Assembly (NCBI GenBank): GCA_015056575.1
Contig: SVGA01000013.1
Location: 36,714-100,713 of the forward strand
Origin: Butyrivibrio sp.
GTDB lineage: Bacteria > Bacillota > Clostridia > Lachnospirales > Lachnospiraceae
DNA length: 64,000 nucleotides
Direction: 5' to 3'
In this document: piece by piece, positions 1 to 8,357 of the stretch
Numbering within the stretch: the stretch's first letter is position 1
How the letters are laid out: every line of letters starts with the position of its first letter
Program-made: the position numbers and the translations under genes
Notes under the pieces: model-generated
Database searches by the model: none
Seen by the model: the letters and a program-made list of their open reading frames with translations, nothing else
What the model was told of the DNA's origin: nothing

Positions 1-211
1 GCATGAGATAATCCATCCCGTTCTTCCAGCCGTCTACCGGGTCGTCGTACAGCGTAGTTCGGCCGCTGCAGCCTTCTTCGATCACGTTGTACTCATCACC
101 CAGCAGCATCTGAAGCCTTCCGGGGTAGCGGATTTCCCGGGGATAGCGGGTGCCATATCCGGGCATGTAGCCGTATGTATTTGAATCGCCATAGCATAGA
201 ATGTTCTTCAT
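1..211 (-). CDS. SGNH/GDSL-family hydrolase, N-terminal part (cut by window edge)
   Basis: The reading frame starts at an ATG at 211, preceded by a GGAG-type ribosome binding site, and runs off the left edge, so only about 70 residues are visible. Residues 7-13 read YGDSNTYG, the block I motif of SGNH hydrolases with its nucleophile serine, only a few residues from the start as is usual for cytoplasmic members. The family hydrolyses esters of lipids, sugars or small molecules; the substrate cannot be told. It lies 44 bp downstream of the DUF1284 gene on the same strand and is probably co-transcribed with it. Confidence 0.85.
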   Translation of the reverse strand, partial: MKNILCYGDSNTYGYMPGYGTRYPREIRYPGRLQMLLGDEYNVIEEGCSGRTTLYDDPVDGWKNGMDYLM

Positions 212-255
212 CATTATTTCTCCTTCCCTCCATGGAACCCACCTTGTACTTGAAA

Positions 256-663
256 TCATCGGCGCCGCCGGCCCCTGCAAATATAGTCCCAACTGCAGTC
301 TCCGCATATCTTTTCTCGGATTCCCGCTTCAATGATCTTTTTCTCTACAAGATCCGTGAATTGTGCAAAAGAAATATCACTTCCCGCTGCGATTCCGCAG
401 GCCTTCAGCACTTCCGCATCGTACCTTGTCACTTTCTCCTGACTGGTGCATATGCCGCCTTCGTTGTTTGGGCAGTTCTCACAGACAACATCTGTCTCTA
501 CCTGAAGTCTGATCTTCTGCGAAGGATCCTCCTCCATTCTCCGGATTATCCTCCCCATATGATCGGTAAAATCCTCACTGTATCCCTTGCCCTCATAGAA
601 CCGGAAACACATCCCATGATGTGGCCGTAATATCACAACGTCCTGTGTGTTCTGATTTTCCAT
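256..663 (-). CDS. DUF1284 domain-containing protein
   Basis: A 135-residue protein with the DUF1284 signature near the N-terminus (LRPHHGMCFRFYEGKGYS) followed by Cys pairs at CENCPN and C-x-x-C in CGDCSWDYIC, suggesting a metal or Fe-S site. The function of the family is not established. The ATG at 663 has a good upstream GGAGAG site. The C-terminus ends in a run of arginines (CRGRRRR). It precedes the SGNH hydrolase in the same direction with a short gap, consistent with an operon. Confidence 0.8.
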   Translation of the reverse strand: MENQNTQDVVILRPHHGMCFRFYEGKGYSEDFTDHMGRIIRRMEEDPSQKIRLQVETDVVCENCPNNEGGICTSQEKVTRYDAEVLKACGIAAGSDISFAQFTDLVEKKIIEAGIREKICGDCSWDYICRGRRRR

Positions 664-712
664 AACCTACTCTCCAGCTTTTCCTGCAATCTTTTTTGTA
701 TTACCCTATCAT

Positions 713-2302
713 TTAAAACGGTCCATCCGGTGTATCAAGCTCCACGTACCCGATCTCATACTTTCCATTCCTGTAGGAAAGATCAAACCCCAGACTGGAG
801 CTGCTCCTCGGAAGAGGTTCTACATAGCATCTTATGGCAGGGTATTTTCCCTCTCTGACTTCTGCCCAGTATACACTCCGAAGCAAGCAGGTATTATTTT
901 CTGTCCACCAATAGTTGATGTAGTCATCGTATACCTCTTCACTTCTGGATAGTCCCGCTTCTTTTATCGAATATCTGATCACAAGATCCTCGGGTTCTTC
1001 ATATTCTATGGTGAAGCCCTTTGCACCATTTTCTCCCTTGGCAAGCGGAAGCTCTACCTCGTAGTACTCGCCGGAAATGTCTTTATCAAAGAGCCACATG
1101 TCGCCGAAGGATAATGGATCTGTGCTTGTATCGTAGGAAAGGGTAAAAAGGATCTCTCTTTGCCCATCTCCATCAAGATCACCGCCCTGAACGTGAGGGA
1201 AGCCTGTCTCCCATCCTTTGGGAACTGTGAGTTTGTCTCCATTGCCAAACTCTATGATGTAAATAGCAGTCTGCTCCTCGCCATTCCATTGGCGCTTTAG
1301 CCTGTCTGTACTTCCATCGCCATCATAATCGCAGTTCTTAAACTCATCCTGCCAAAAATATCCACTGCACTCATCAACATATCCTTCATACTCCCATAGC
1401 AAAAAAGGTGATCTCTCATCATCGTACTGTTCTTCATCCGCAGCAACAGTATATTCGGGTATGCACCAATCTTCATAATCAGGGTCGGTTGTGGCAAAAA
1501 GATCTGAGTTCTCATGGTAAAAATAGTATCTTCCGTCCTCGGTAATAAGAAGATCATATCCATCACCCATTGTGGGAACGATGCACTCAATATGTCTTGC
1601 AACGGTCCCGTCTGAAAGCTTCACTGCTTCGGAAGATACATCTCCTATTTCAGTGTTGTTCAGAAACAGCTCATTATATGTTTCCTCTCTTAACAGCTCT
1701 TTTAGCTGCTCCAGGTCATACTCCGAAAAGTTTTCCGCAAGCACGTTCCCGTTGGTGTAATATGGCTCATCCTGAATATAGTCACCGGTCACGGAAACGT
1801 TCATGCCCATGCCTTCCACAAATCCATCTGCAATTACATGGAGTCCGTTATCATCCAAAGAAAATCCGATGTACGCAGGCTCTCCGTCAAAGTCTTCATC
1901 ATCAAACTGCTTATATATCGCCTGATTTTCTGATATAAAATATGCTCTCCCCGCAGCATCACCCATGTGCGAGTAATAGAAAAACTCTCCGGTAAAGTCA
2001 AAGCCTTCTTTATCCTGATTATCTATAGTGATATCCGCGCCAAAAGAAGAATGAACGGCGGTCCTATTCCAATCCCCCGTAAAGCTTGCAGCATCACTTA
2101 CTGACTTCCTGCTTTCATAGAGTTTCGAAAGATTATCCTCTGTAAAATCAATTTTGGCAGTTTCCTCCGCAGGCTCTTCATTATCTGTTTCAACAGTTTC
2201 CTGTACCGGCATGCTCTCTGCCGTTTTATCGTTTTGCGCCCCACATCCGCCAGCCAGAAGCATCAGTGTAAGCAATATGATAATAGGAATATCAGTTCTC
2301 AT
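713..2302 (-). CDS. Secreted lipoprotein with FG-GAP/VCBS-like repeats
   Basis: The ATG at 2302 is chosen because GGAGGG lies just upstream; an in-frame TTG 12 bases earlier overlaps that site and is unlikely. The product of about 529 residues starts with a signal peptide ending in the lipobox LLAGGCG, so it should be lipid-anchored outside the membrane. The mature N-terminus is acidic and Glu/Thr-rich. The second half has DxDGDG-type loops (DYDGDGSTD, GDLDGDGQRE) typical of calcium-binding FG-GAP/VCBS propeller blades. No enzymatic motif is seen. A sensing or binding role at the surface is inference. Confidence 0.75.
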   Translation of the reverse strand: MRTDIPIIILLTLMLLAGGCGAQNDKTAESMPVQETVETDNEEPAEETAKIDFTEDNLSKLYESRKSVSDAASFTGDWNRTAVHSSFGADITIDNQDKEGFDFTGEFFYYSHMGDAAGRAYFISENQAIYKQFDDEDFDGEPAYIGFSLDDNGLHVIADGFVEGMGMNVSVTGDYIQDEPYYTNGNVLAENFSEYDLEQLKELLREETYNELFLNNTEIGDVSSEAVKLSDGTVARHIECIVPTMGDGYDLLITEDGRYYFYHENSDLFATTDPDYEDWCIPEYTVAADEEQYDDERSPFLLWEYEGYVDECSGYFWQDEFKNCDYDGDGSTDRLKRQWNGEEQTAIYIIEFGNGDKLTVPKGWETGFPHVQGGDLDGDGQREILFTLSYDTSTDPLSFGDMWLFDKDISGEYYEVELPLAKGENGAKGFTIEYEEPEDLVIRYSIKEAGLSRSEEVYDDYINYWWTENNTCLLRSVYWAEVREGKYPAIRCYVEPLPRSSSSLGFDLSYRNGKYEIGYVELDTPDGPF

Positions 2303-2363
2303 AGAGCCCTCCAATTCTTTCTGTTGTCATTGACCTACAACGTATGTCTAATATCATTATACT

Positions 2364-2400
2364 TTGCTAACGGTAATCACGGTAGGCGGTTAGTTAGCAA
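2364..2400. promoter_or_regulatory. Inverted repeat between divergent genes
   Basis: Perfect 8-bp arms TTGCTAAC (2364-2371) and GTTAGCAA (2393-2400) with a 21-nt spacer lie in the 227-bp gap between the divergent lipoprotein and DUF819 genes. This could be an operator or an RNA hairpin. The same GTTAGC/GCTAAC half-site recurs next to the eno promoter (37740-37755). Confidence 0.35.
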
Positions 2401-2529
2401 GCAGGACCTGCGATTTACTTTTTGAGTTACAAATCCACAAACAATGCTATTTCCTTCTTTATCTATATCGGTAAATGGTGGATAATTATATGTAGTACCG
2501 AGCATTTATAAGAGAAATGGAGTGATTAT

Positions 2530-3741
2530 ATGAAAACACTTATTGCCGCGGATAACAACTGGGCGCTTTTGTCGATACTGTTTCTGTCTGCTTTTCTGGC
2601 TATCTATCTGGAGCAGAAATATAAATGGGCAGCAAAGCTTACCGGAGCTGTGATCGCACTGGTCATAGCTGTACTTCTCACAAACTTTGGCATTATTCCC
2701 ACCGCCGCTCCCGTCTTTGACGATATTGTGTGGGGATATGCGGTTCCTTTGGCGATACCGCTGCTGCTTCTGGATGCAAACGTGATAAAGATATGGCGGG
2801 AGACAGGAAAACTTCTGATGATATTCCTCATAGGCGCTGCAGGCACTTTCGTAGGAGCTCTCGTGGGAACAGCTCTTTTGTCCGGGCTGGTGGAGGGGCT
2901 TCCCGGGGTTGCTGCCATGATGACAGGTTCTTATATCGGCGGAGGCGTCAACTTTACTGCGATTGCCGATGCCTTTAATGTCAGCGGAGGACTCATCTCT
3001 GCTGCCACTGTGGCAGACAATCTCAACATGGCTGTATACCTCATGATCCTACTGGCCATTGCATCGAGCTCTTTTTTCAAAAAACATTACACCCACCCTC
3101 ACATCGATGATGTGGAAAAAGCAGGAGCGGGCAAGGACGGCACAACTCTGGCGGCAGGCTATTGGGAGCGGCACGACATCTCGCTGAAAGACATAGCTGC
3201 TTCGCTGGCCTACGCGGTCCTTGTTGTCACTGTATCAAAACTTATTGCCGGATTTCTGTCCGGAATCATTCCTGATAGCAATGGTTTTATGAAGATGCTG
3301 AACACCTTCTTCGGAAGCCAGTATGTGTGGATCACAAATGTTTCAATGGTGTTTGCTTCTTTCTTTGAGGACAAGGCAAAGGAAATGCACGGTGCCAAGG
3401 AAGTCGGGACCTGGCTTATCTACCTGTTCTACTTCGTCATCGGTGTTCCGGCATCCATTGTCATGATCATCAGGAATGCTCCGCTTCTTTTGCTGTTCTG
3501 TTTTATCCTTGTGGTATTTAACATGGCATTCTGCTTCGGCTTTGGAAAGCTGCTTCGCATTGATCTTGAGGACATCATCCTGGCGTCAAATGCCAATATC
3601 GGCGGCCCTACCACTGCTGCCGGAATGGCCATTTCCATGGGGTGGACGAAACTTGTTGGCCCGTGCATGCTGGTCGGAACTTTCGGCTATGTGATCGGAA
3701 CATGGCTGGGTATCATCATAGGATCGATCTTAGGAGCATGA
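2530..3741 (+). CDS. DUF819 family integral membrane protein
   Basis: A 403-residue protein with about ten to eleven hydrophobic segments and Gly-rich loops such as GSYIGGGVNF and NIGGPTTAAGMA, characteristic of the DUF819 (YjcL-like) family, which resembles secondary transporters. The substrate is unknown. The start follows an AAATGGAG site. The downstream VanX-type dipeptidase gene begins 2 bases after the stop, with its ribosome binding site inside this gene's end, so the two are surely co-translated. Uptake of a dipeptide or amino acid released by that enzyme is a plausible inference. Confidence 0.85.
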   Translation: MKTLIAADNNWALLSILFLSAFLAIYLEQKYKWAAKLTGAVIALVIAVLLTNFGIIPTAAPVFDDIVWGYAVPLAIPLLLLDANVIKIWRETGKLLMIFLIGAAGTFVGALVGTALLSGLVEGLPGVAAMMTGSYIGGGVNFTAIADAFNVSGGLISAATVADNLNMAVYLMILLAIASSSFFKKHYTHPHIDDVEKAGAGKDGTTLAAGYWERHDISLKDIAASLAYAVLVVTVSKLIAGFLSGIIPDSNGFMKMLNTFFGSQYVWITNVSMVFASFFEDKAKEMHGAKEVGTWLIYLFYFVIGVPASIVMIIRNAPLLLLFCFILVVFNMAFCFGFGKLLRIDLEDIILASNANIGGPTTAAGMAISMGWTKLVGPCMLVGTFGYVIGTWLGIIIGSILGA

Positions 3742-3743
3742 AT

Positions 3744-4370
3744 ATGGATAAAAAATTTGCGGAAATCGCAGAGGTTGCTGCCGATGTGATTCTAGAGATA
3801 CGATACTATTCGACTTTTAATTTCATAGGGGACAGAATAGACGGATACCTTGAGCCGACAGCTCTTTTGACAAAGGAAGCTGCAGGCGCACTTAAGGCTG
3901 CCTCTGATGAGTTTAAAAAGAAAGGGTATCGGCTTAAGATTTATGATGCCTACAGGCCTCAGAGGGCTGTGGACCATTTTGTGAGATGGGCTAAGGATAT
4001 AGACGATCAGCGAATGAAAGCTATCTTTTATCCCGGTATACCCAAGGAGAAGCTCTTTGAGCTTGGATTTATTGCTGAGCACTCCGGTCACAGCCGGGGA
4101 AGCACAGTGGATCTGACGCTGTTTGACATGGCCGGCGGGTGCGATCTAAACATGGGCGGATACTTCGACTTCTTCGGAGATATCAGCCACTATGAGCATC
4201 CCGCTCTATCGAAAGAGCAGCGCTCAAACCGCGCTCTTTTGCGGGATGTCATGATGTGGGCCGGGTTTGAGCCCTATGAAAATGAATGGTGGCATTTCAC
4301 CCTGGCTGATGAGCCCTACCCGGATTCTTATTTTGATTTTCCGGTGATGAGACCGGTAACTGAGTCATAA
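3744..4370 (+). CDS. D-Ala-D-Ala dipeptidase, VanX/DdpX type (peptidase M15D)
   Basis: A zinc dipeptidase of about 208 residues that cleaves D-alanyl-D-alanine. Visible family motifs are YDAYRPQRAVDHF, SGHSRGSTVDL (zinc His and Asp) and the C-terminal NEWWHF (catalytic Glu and third zinc ligand). No signal peptide, so cytoplasmic. The ATG at 3744 is preferred over 3738 because the GGAG at 3733-3736 is 7 bases from it but only 1 base from the earlier ATG. Translationally coupled to the DUF819 transporter-like gene. No vanA/vanH/vanRS neighbours are present, so peptidoglycan dipeptide recycling is more likely than glycopeptide resistance. Confidence 0.9.
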   Translation: MDKKFAEIAEVAADVILEIRYYSTFNFIGDRIDGYLEPTALLTKEAAGALKAASDEFKKKGYRLKIYDAYRPQRAVDHFVRWAKDIDDQRMKAIFYPGIPKEKLFELGFIAEHSGHSRGSTVDLTLFDMAGGCDLNMGGYFDFFGDISHYEHPALSKEQRSNRALLRDVMMWAGFEPYENEWWHFTLADEPYPDSYFDFPVMRPVTES

Positions 4371-4382
4371 AAAGCAGTGTAA

Positions 4383-4408
4383 AAGCCGGGCTCATATGCC
4401 CGGCTTTC
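4383..4408. terminator. Bidirectional intrinsic terminator
   Basis: AAAGCCGGG-CTCATATG-CCCGGCTTT is a perfect 9-bp stem flanked by A and T tracts, placed between the convergent dipeptidase and lipoprotein genes, so it can serve both strands. Confidence 0.85.
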
Positions 4409-4410
4409 TA

Positions 4411-5040
4411 TTATGCTGCGATCGTAACAAGGCTGCATACTCCGTTTGAAACGGTCGCCTCAAAATATAATCCAACCTTGATGCAATTGCCAAAATGCTC
4501 GATAAACTCTTCCCTTGTCACATCCTCAGGGCCATCTTCCCCACCGATCATCTGATAAACGGTGTTTTCATCTGTTTTGAACACATGCTTTACATCATCG
4601 CTGACAGAAATTGTGTCCTGTGCGGGATCGTTCTTATAGCTAAGTGCCCCGTAAACAGCAAAAGAGTCATCCTGGAATTCACCTTTGTAGATTACAGTAT
4701 ACAGAAGTCCGTACTCATTTGTTGTTCCGATTTTGTCTTTGTCAGACTCCATAAGTGTGGCACCCCAAACACCATCCGATGTTTCTTCTTCGGTTGCAAC
4801 GGTCTCTTCCGCTTCCGTTGAAACTTCCGCCTCAGTTGCGCCGCTCTCTGTTGCTTCGGGAACAACTTCTTCCATGGAATTGTCAGAGTTATCCGGGTTT
4901 TCACTGTTCACTTCCTGAGTCTGAGTAACGCTTTCAAAAAGCGCAGTCTCATCTTCTTCCTGAACACTACTGGCGGTACCGCAACCGCTAAGTGCAAGTA
5001 CGCCAATCAACATGACGGTTACCAAAAAATTTTTTCTCAT
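4411..5040 (-). CDS. Lipoprotein with Glu/Thr-rich linker
   Basis: The start at ATG 5040 has an ideal GAGGAGG site; an in-frame upstream TTG overlaps that site and is rejected. The product of about 209 residues has a lipobox (VLALSGCG), an acidic Thr/Glu/Ser-rich stretch over roughly residues 25-95 that looks like a wall-spanning linker, and a compact C-terminal domain of about 100 residues that I do not recognise. No catalytic motif. Its function is unknown; it is not obviously in an operon. Confidence 0.75.
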   Translation of the reverse strand: MRKNFLVTVMLIGVLALSGCGTASSVQEEDETALFESVTQTQEVNSENPDNSDNSMEEVVPEATESGATEAEVSTEAEETVATEEETSDGVWGATLMESDKDKIGTTNEYGLLYTVIYKGEFQDDSFAVYGALSYKNDPAQDTISVSDDVKHVFKTDENTVYQMIGGEDGPEDVTREEFIEHFGNCIKVGLYFEATVSNGVCSLVTIAA

Positions 5041-5155
5041 AATTTTCCTCCTCAAAAACAGATAAATTTATTTTATTCCCGCTTTTGTTAACCTGCAAGC
5101 ACTTGAACATTATTATTTTAGTTGATCACCCAATTCTTAAGATTTACCCCCAAAA

Positions 5156-5183
5156 CGTCCCTTGACTCCGTCCCCGGGGCTCA
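5156..5183. repeat. GC-rich palindromic 3'-end repeat, copy 1
   Basis: Read on the minus strand, the TIR gene ends TAT TGA and continues directly into GCCCCGGGGACGGAGTCA. The TGA stop codon (5181-5183) is therefore formed by the first bases of the repeat (TGAGCCCCGGGGAC). Confidence 0.75.
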
Positions 5184-8100
5184 ATATATCTTATACCGTA
5201 TCTTCTGCTCGTCAGTCAGCTCCGCGCCCTCGAACTGCTTGTAGAAGAAGTCCACAAGCTCATCCACAGAGCGCACCTTATACTTGAAAACATCGGCGCC
5301 GTCGGAGCAGATTGCCTCGTTAGCGGACGGGATAAAGATGTTGCCTGTGGGAACGTAATGCAGGAATCCGCCGTCGTTAAGGTCAATTATGTACATATCA
5401 TTACTATCGCTGATGGTAACCGTATTTGAAGCCGCATCATGATCGACATACGAAATATTCTCCATCTGCACATCGGATATGAAGGCAAACTTCTCATTCT
5501 CCAGATCATATACTTTGAAAATCATATCCTGTCCCTGCAAAAACAGCAGTTTCCCATCCTCGGAGAACTTGACCAGGCTGCTATATTCACTGCCGTAATA
5601 ATCAAATTTCTGAATTGCTTCGCTCTTGGCGATATCGATAATACGCATCTTTCCATCACTGCAGCTGGCCGCAACGTACTTTCCATCCCTGCTTACGCCA
5701 ACATTTCTGATCACATCATCGCCGGCAAGTACCGTCCACTTGCCGTTTCCGATTTTCAGTTCCAGTATCTCACCTTGATTGCCTTTGCCGATGACTCTTT
5801 TGCCCTCATCAACCAAAGCGCATTTATTAAAATAATGTTCGAATCCTTCATCTACGCAGTGGTACACCACGCTGTTTGACGCAAGATCGACTACATAGTA
5901 CTCCGGGTGATCATAATACAAAAGATATCTGCCCTCCTCACCGATCACCAGCTCAGGCAAGCTAAGATCACCTGAAAAAGTGATTTCCTCTGTCTCCCCG
6001 GTGCTGATCGTGTACTGATATATCGCCATGCCCTCCCTGAAGATAATGATCGTGTCCTCATCCTTATAGAATGCATGGTCAAAAGAAATATCATTATAGG
6101 AAATGTTGTCGATTTCCCGTCCACTTTCAGTATCATAGACGTGGATATGCCAGGTTCCGTCTACAACCCCCTGGTAAACAGCGGCAAGAAACGTCCGGCC
6201 TGACGGGCTTGAGGCCATATAGTAAACATCATCTTCGCATCGACCATAATCCACTCTGTCAGGATCCGGCAAAAGAGACATCACTACCAGGTTAGGTGTG
6301 TTAAGATCTCTGGATACGAGATGTCCTTTTCCAATGTAGTAATCCCGCATCTCGTTGGATGTAAAATAAGAGATTTCCGGGGTAGGGTGTCCATCTACGC
6401 TGCTTACATCCAGTATTTTTCCATCAAAGGTACCCACCAGCATCATGTCCGAAGTATCCATCAGAGTTACTCTTTCAATATCTGAAGAAGCCGTATACGT
6501 CAGCTTTGTCTCTCCGGTGTCAAGATCCAGATTAAACAGTCTGGTGTTTGCTGTTACCACAAGGTCTTTTTCCTTCCTGTTATCTCTCTCGTAGATTCTT
6601 GAGCTGATAGTTACATCTGCAAATATATAGTTTCCGTGGTGGGTTCTGTTAAACTCTAACTCCTTGCAGAAGATCTCTTTTCCTGTATTCATGTCAAACT
6701 TCTGCACATATATCCGGACAGGATCGGAGCTAAGCTCATAACCGTTGTCAGTGGAAACAACAGCAAGATTGTTATCCGCGGTAAAAATGCAATCCATAAC
6801 AGATTCTTCTTTTACGGCAAATTCAGTATTGGCACCGGTCTTCACGTTTAGAACATTTAATGTGGTGGGATCTTCGCTGTCGTACTCCCACTGATAAACC
6901 AGAAGAAGGCTGTGATCGGAGGTAAAGTGTGCGTGGTCTACCGAAAACTTTTTTCCCTCTTTTCTATCAAACTTCCTGACAATACTTCCGTCAGAAAGGT
7001 CGTAGATCTCCAGCGAGCCGTCGGCATAGGTATCATCCCTCACCACAACAGCATATTTGTTCATACCATCAATATATGCATTGTCAGCGCTTTCATCCCC
7101 AAAATTCACATCATAAACGGTATTTCCTTCTTCGTCGAAAGCTGCCAGGTACTTTCGGGAAACAACTATCATATGGCCATCGTTCTCACCTACGGCATAC
7201 ACGTAATTCCGATTACCCTCTATGAGTTCGGGATTTCGCTTCAAAATGCGTTTGCCGCTGGTAAGGTCCCACCAATACACGCCATGATCGTCATCATAAG
7301 ACACAAGCCTGCTGCCGTCATTATTGATCATAAAATCGCGAAGCAGCAGATCATGCCTCAGGATCTTATCGGAGGTGATCATTTTCCCCGAATCATATGA
7401 ATCCGTTGCTTTCTCCAGGGCATAAATGCAGTCGCTGACCAGGGGCCTTTCTTTTCCGTTGACAGGAAGACCTTCCATAGCCAAAAGACCTGCCGTCTGC
7501 CTGTCACCTGTTTCCAGGGCATCAATAGACATTTCCGCCAGTACCTTAGACTCTTTTATCAGCATTGTCTGGTAATTCTCGTTGATCCTGCGAAGATTGT
7601 AGGCGTTGTAGATTGCAAAAGCTATTGAAAGCGCTGCCACACCGGCTATAATAGCCATGCTGCGCCGAACAACGCGCTCTTTGTGGCGCTGCTTAAGATC
7701 GTCGTAGTCACAGCCAAGGATTGCTGCCACAAGACGAAGTGATTCGGATTTGATCTTCTTCTGTATCTCGCGTTTGCTGTTTCCCCTGACATCTGCAGCA
7801 AGGGGCTCAACGGGATTTCCATCATCATCAACAAGGAGCTGTGGCGGAAAAGAATCCGCGGGTTCGCCCTCCGCCAGTACCGCCAGTACATTGTCCCTGC
7901 CATGCATGGCAATAAAGGTATCTATCTCCTTCATGACCCAGTAGGACTCTTTGGTCTGCGGCGTGCAGATGACAACAAGATGCTCCGACTCAGACAGCGC
8001 CTGCTCAATATTGCTGCCAAGCTCGCTTCCTATGGGCAGTTCCTCCTGATCCCTGAAAACCCTGTTAATCCTCTTTTTCCCGGTTTCCTTCTGAATTTTC

Positions 8101-8198
8101 CCCGGAATCCTGCTGGTCTCCAGCGCTCTGTGGATCCCCTTTGCCACAAATTTGTCTTTCTCAAGATGTCTGTAGCTGACAAACGCATCATACTTCAT
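5181..8198 (-). CDS. TIR domain / transmembrane / beta-propeller protein (downstream paralogue)
   Basis: 1005 residues from the ATG at 8198 (G-rich ribosome binding site upstream; earlier in-frame TTG rejected). Residues 1-115 are a TIR domain: YDAFVSYR (box 1-like), FRDQEELPIG, and SYWVMKEIDTF carrying Glu91, at the place of the catalytic glutamate of NAD-cleaving TIR domains. Residues about 181-199 form one transmembrane helix, with a positive-inside RHKERVVRR before it, so the TIR domain should be cytoplasmic. Residues about 285-985 consist of WD40/YVTN-like beta-strand repeats, expected to lie on the other side of the membrane. This suggests a membrane sensor with a TIR effector, but activity is inference. 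A near-twin lies directly upstream. Confidence 0.85.
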   Translation of the reverse strand: MKYDAFVSYRHLEKDKFVAKGIHRALETSRIPGKIQKETGKKRINRVFRDQEELPIGSELGSNIEQALSESEHLVVICTPQTKESYWVMKEIDTFIAMHGRDNVLAVLAEGEPADSFPPQLLVDDDGNPVEPLAADVRGNSKREIQKKIKSESLRLVAAILGCDYDDLKQRHKERVVRRSMAIIAGVAALSIAFAIYNAYNLRRINENYQTMLIKESKVLAEMSIDALETGDRQTAGLLAMEGLPVNGKERPLVSDCIYALEKATDSYDSGKMITSDKILRHDLLLRDFMINNDGSRLVSYDDDHGVYWWDLTSGKRILKRNPELIEGNRNYVYAVGENDGHMIVVSRKYLAAFDEEGNTVYDVNFGDESADNAYIDGMNKYAVVVRDDTYADGSLEIYDLSDGSIVRKFDRKEGKKFSVDHAHFTSDHSLLLVYQWEYDSEDPTTLNVLNVKTGANTEFAVKEESVMDCIFTADNNLAVVSTDNGYELSSDPVRIYVQKFDMNTGKEIFCKELEFNRTHHGNYIFADVTISSRIYERDNRKEKDLVVTANTRLFNLDLDTGETKLTYTASSDIERVTLMDTSDMMLVGTFDGKILDVSSVDGHPTPEISYFTSNEMRDYYIGKGHLVSRDLNTPNLVVMSLLPDPDRVDYGRCEDDVYYMASSPSGRTFLAAVYQGVVDGTWHIHVYDTESGREIDNISYNDISFDHAFYKDEDTIIIFREGMAIYQYTISTGETEEITFSGDLSLPELVIGEEGRYLLYYDHPEYYVVDLASNSVVYHCVDEGFEHYFNKCALVDEGKRVIGKGNQGEILELKIGNGKWTVLAGDDVIRNVGVSRDGKYVAASCSDGKMRIIDIAKSEAIQKFDYYGSEYSSLVKFSEDGKLLFLQGQDMIFKVYDLENEKFAFISDVQMENISYVDHDAASNTVTISDSNDMYIIDLNDGGFLHYVPTGNIFIPSANEAICSDGADVFKYKVRSVDELVDFFYKQFEGAELTDEQKIRYKIY

Positions 8199-8285
8199 AT
8201 TCACACGTCCCCCCAACTAATTGAATACGCCAAGAATAGTTTATCATTAAACGTAATAAAAATCAGAGATATTTTCGGGCAATGA

Positions 8286-8339
8286 ATGGTCCCCGGGGAC
8301 GGAGTCATGGGCTCTTTTTAATGGTCCCTAGGGACCACC
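8286..8339. repeat. GC-rich palindromic repeat, copy 2 (double unit)
   Basis: Contains GGTCCCCGGGGAC, CGGAGTCATGGGCTC with a T-run, then a second palindrome GGTCCCTAGGGACC. It sits between the 5' end of one TIR gene and the 3' end of the other. Its first half is matched upstream of the second TIR gene, so it belongs to the duplicated unit. Confidence 0.75.
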
Positions 8340-8357
8340 CCAAGCTCATTTCGCACC

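Noticed and set aside
3744..4370. Vancomycin resistance (vanX) locus
   Set aside because: Only the dipeptidase is present; no vanH, ligase or vanRS genes lie near, and the partner is a DUF819 membrane protein.
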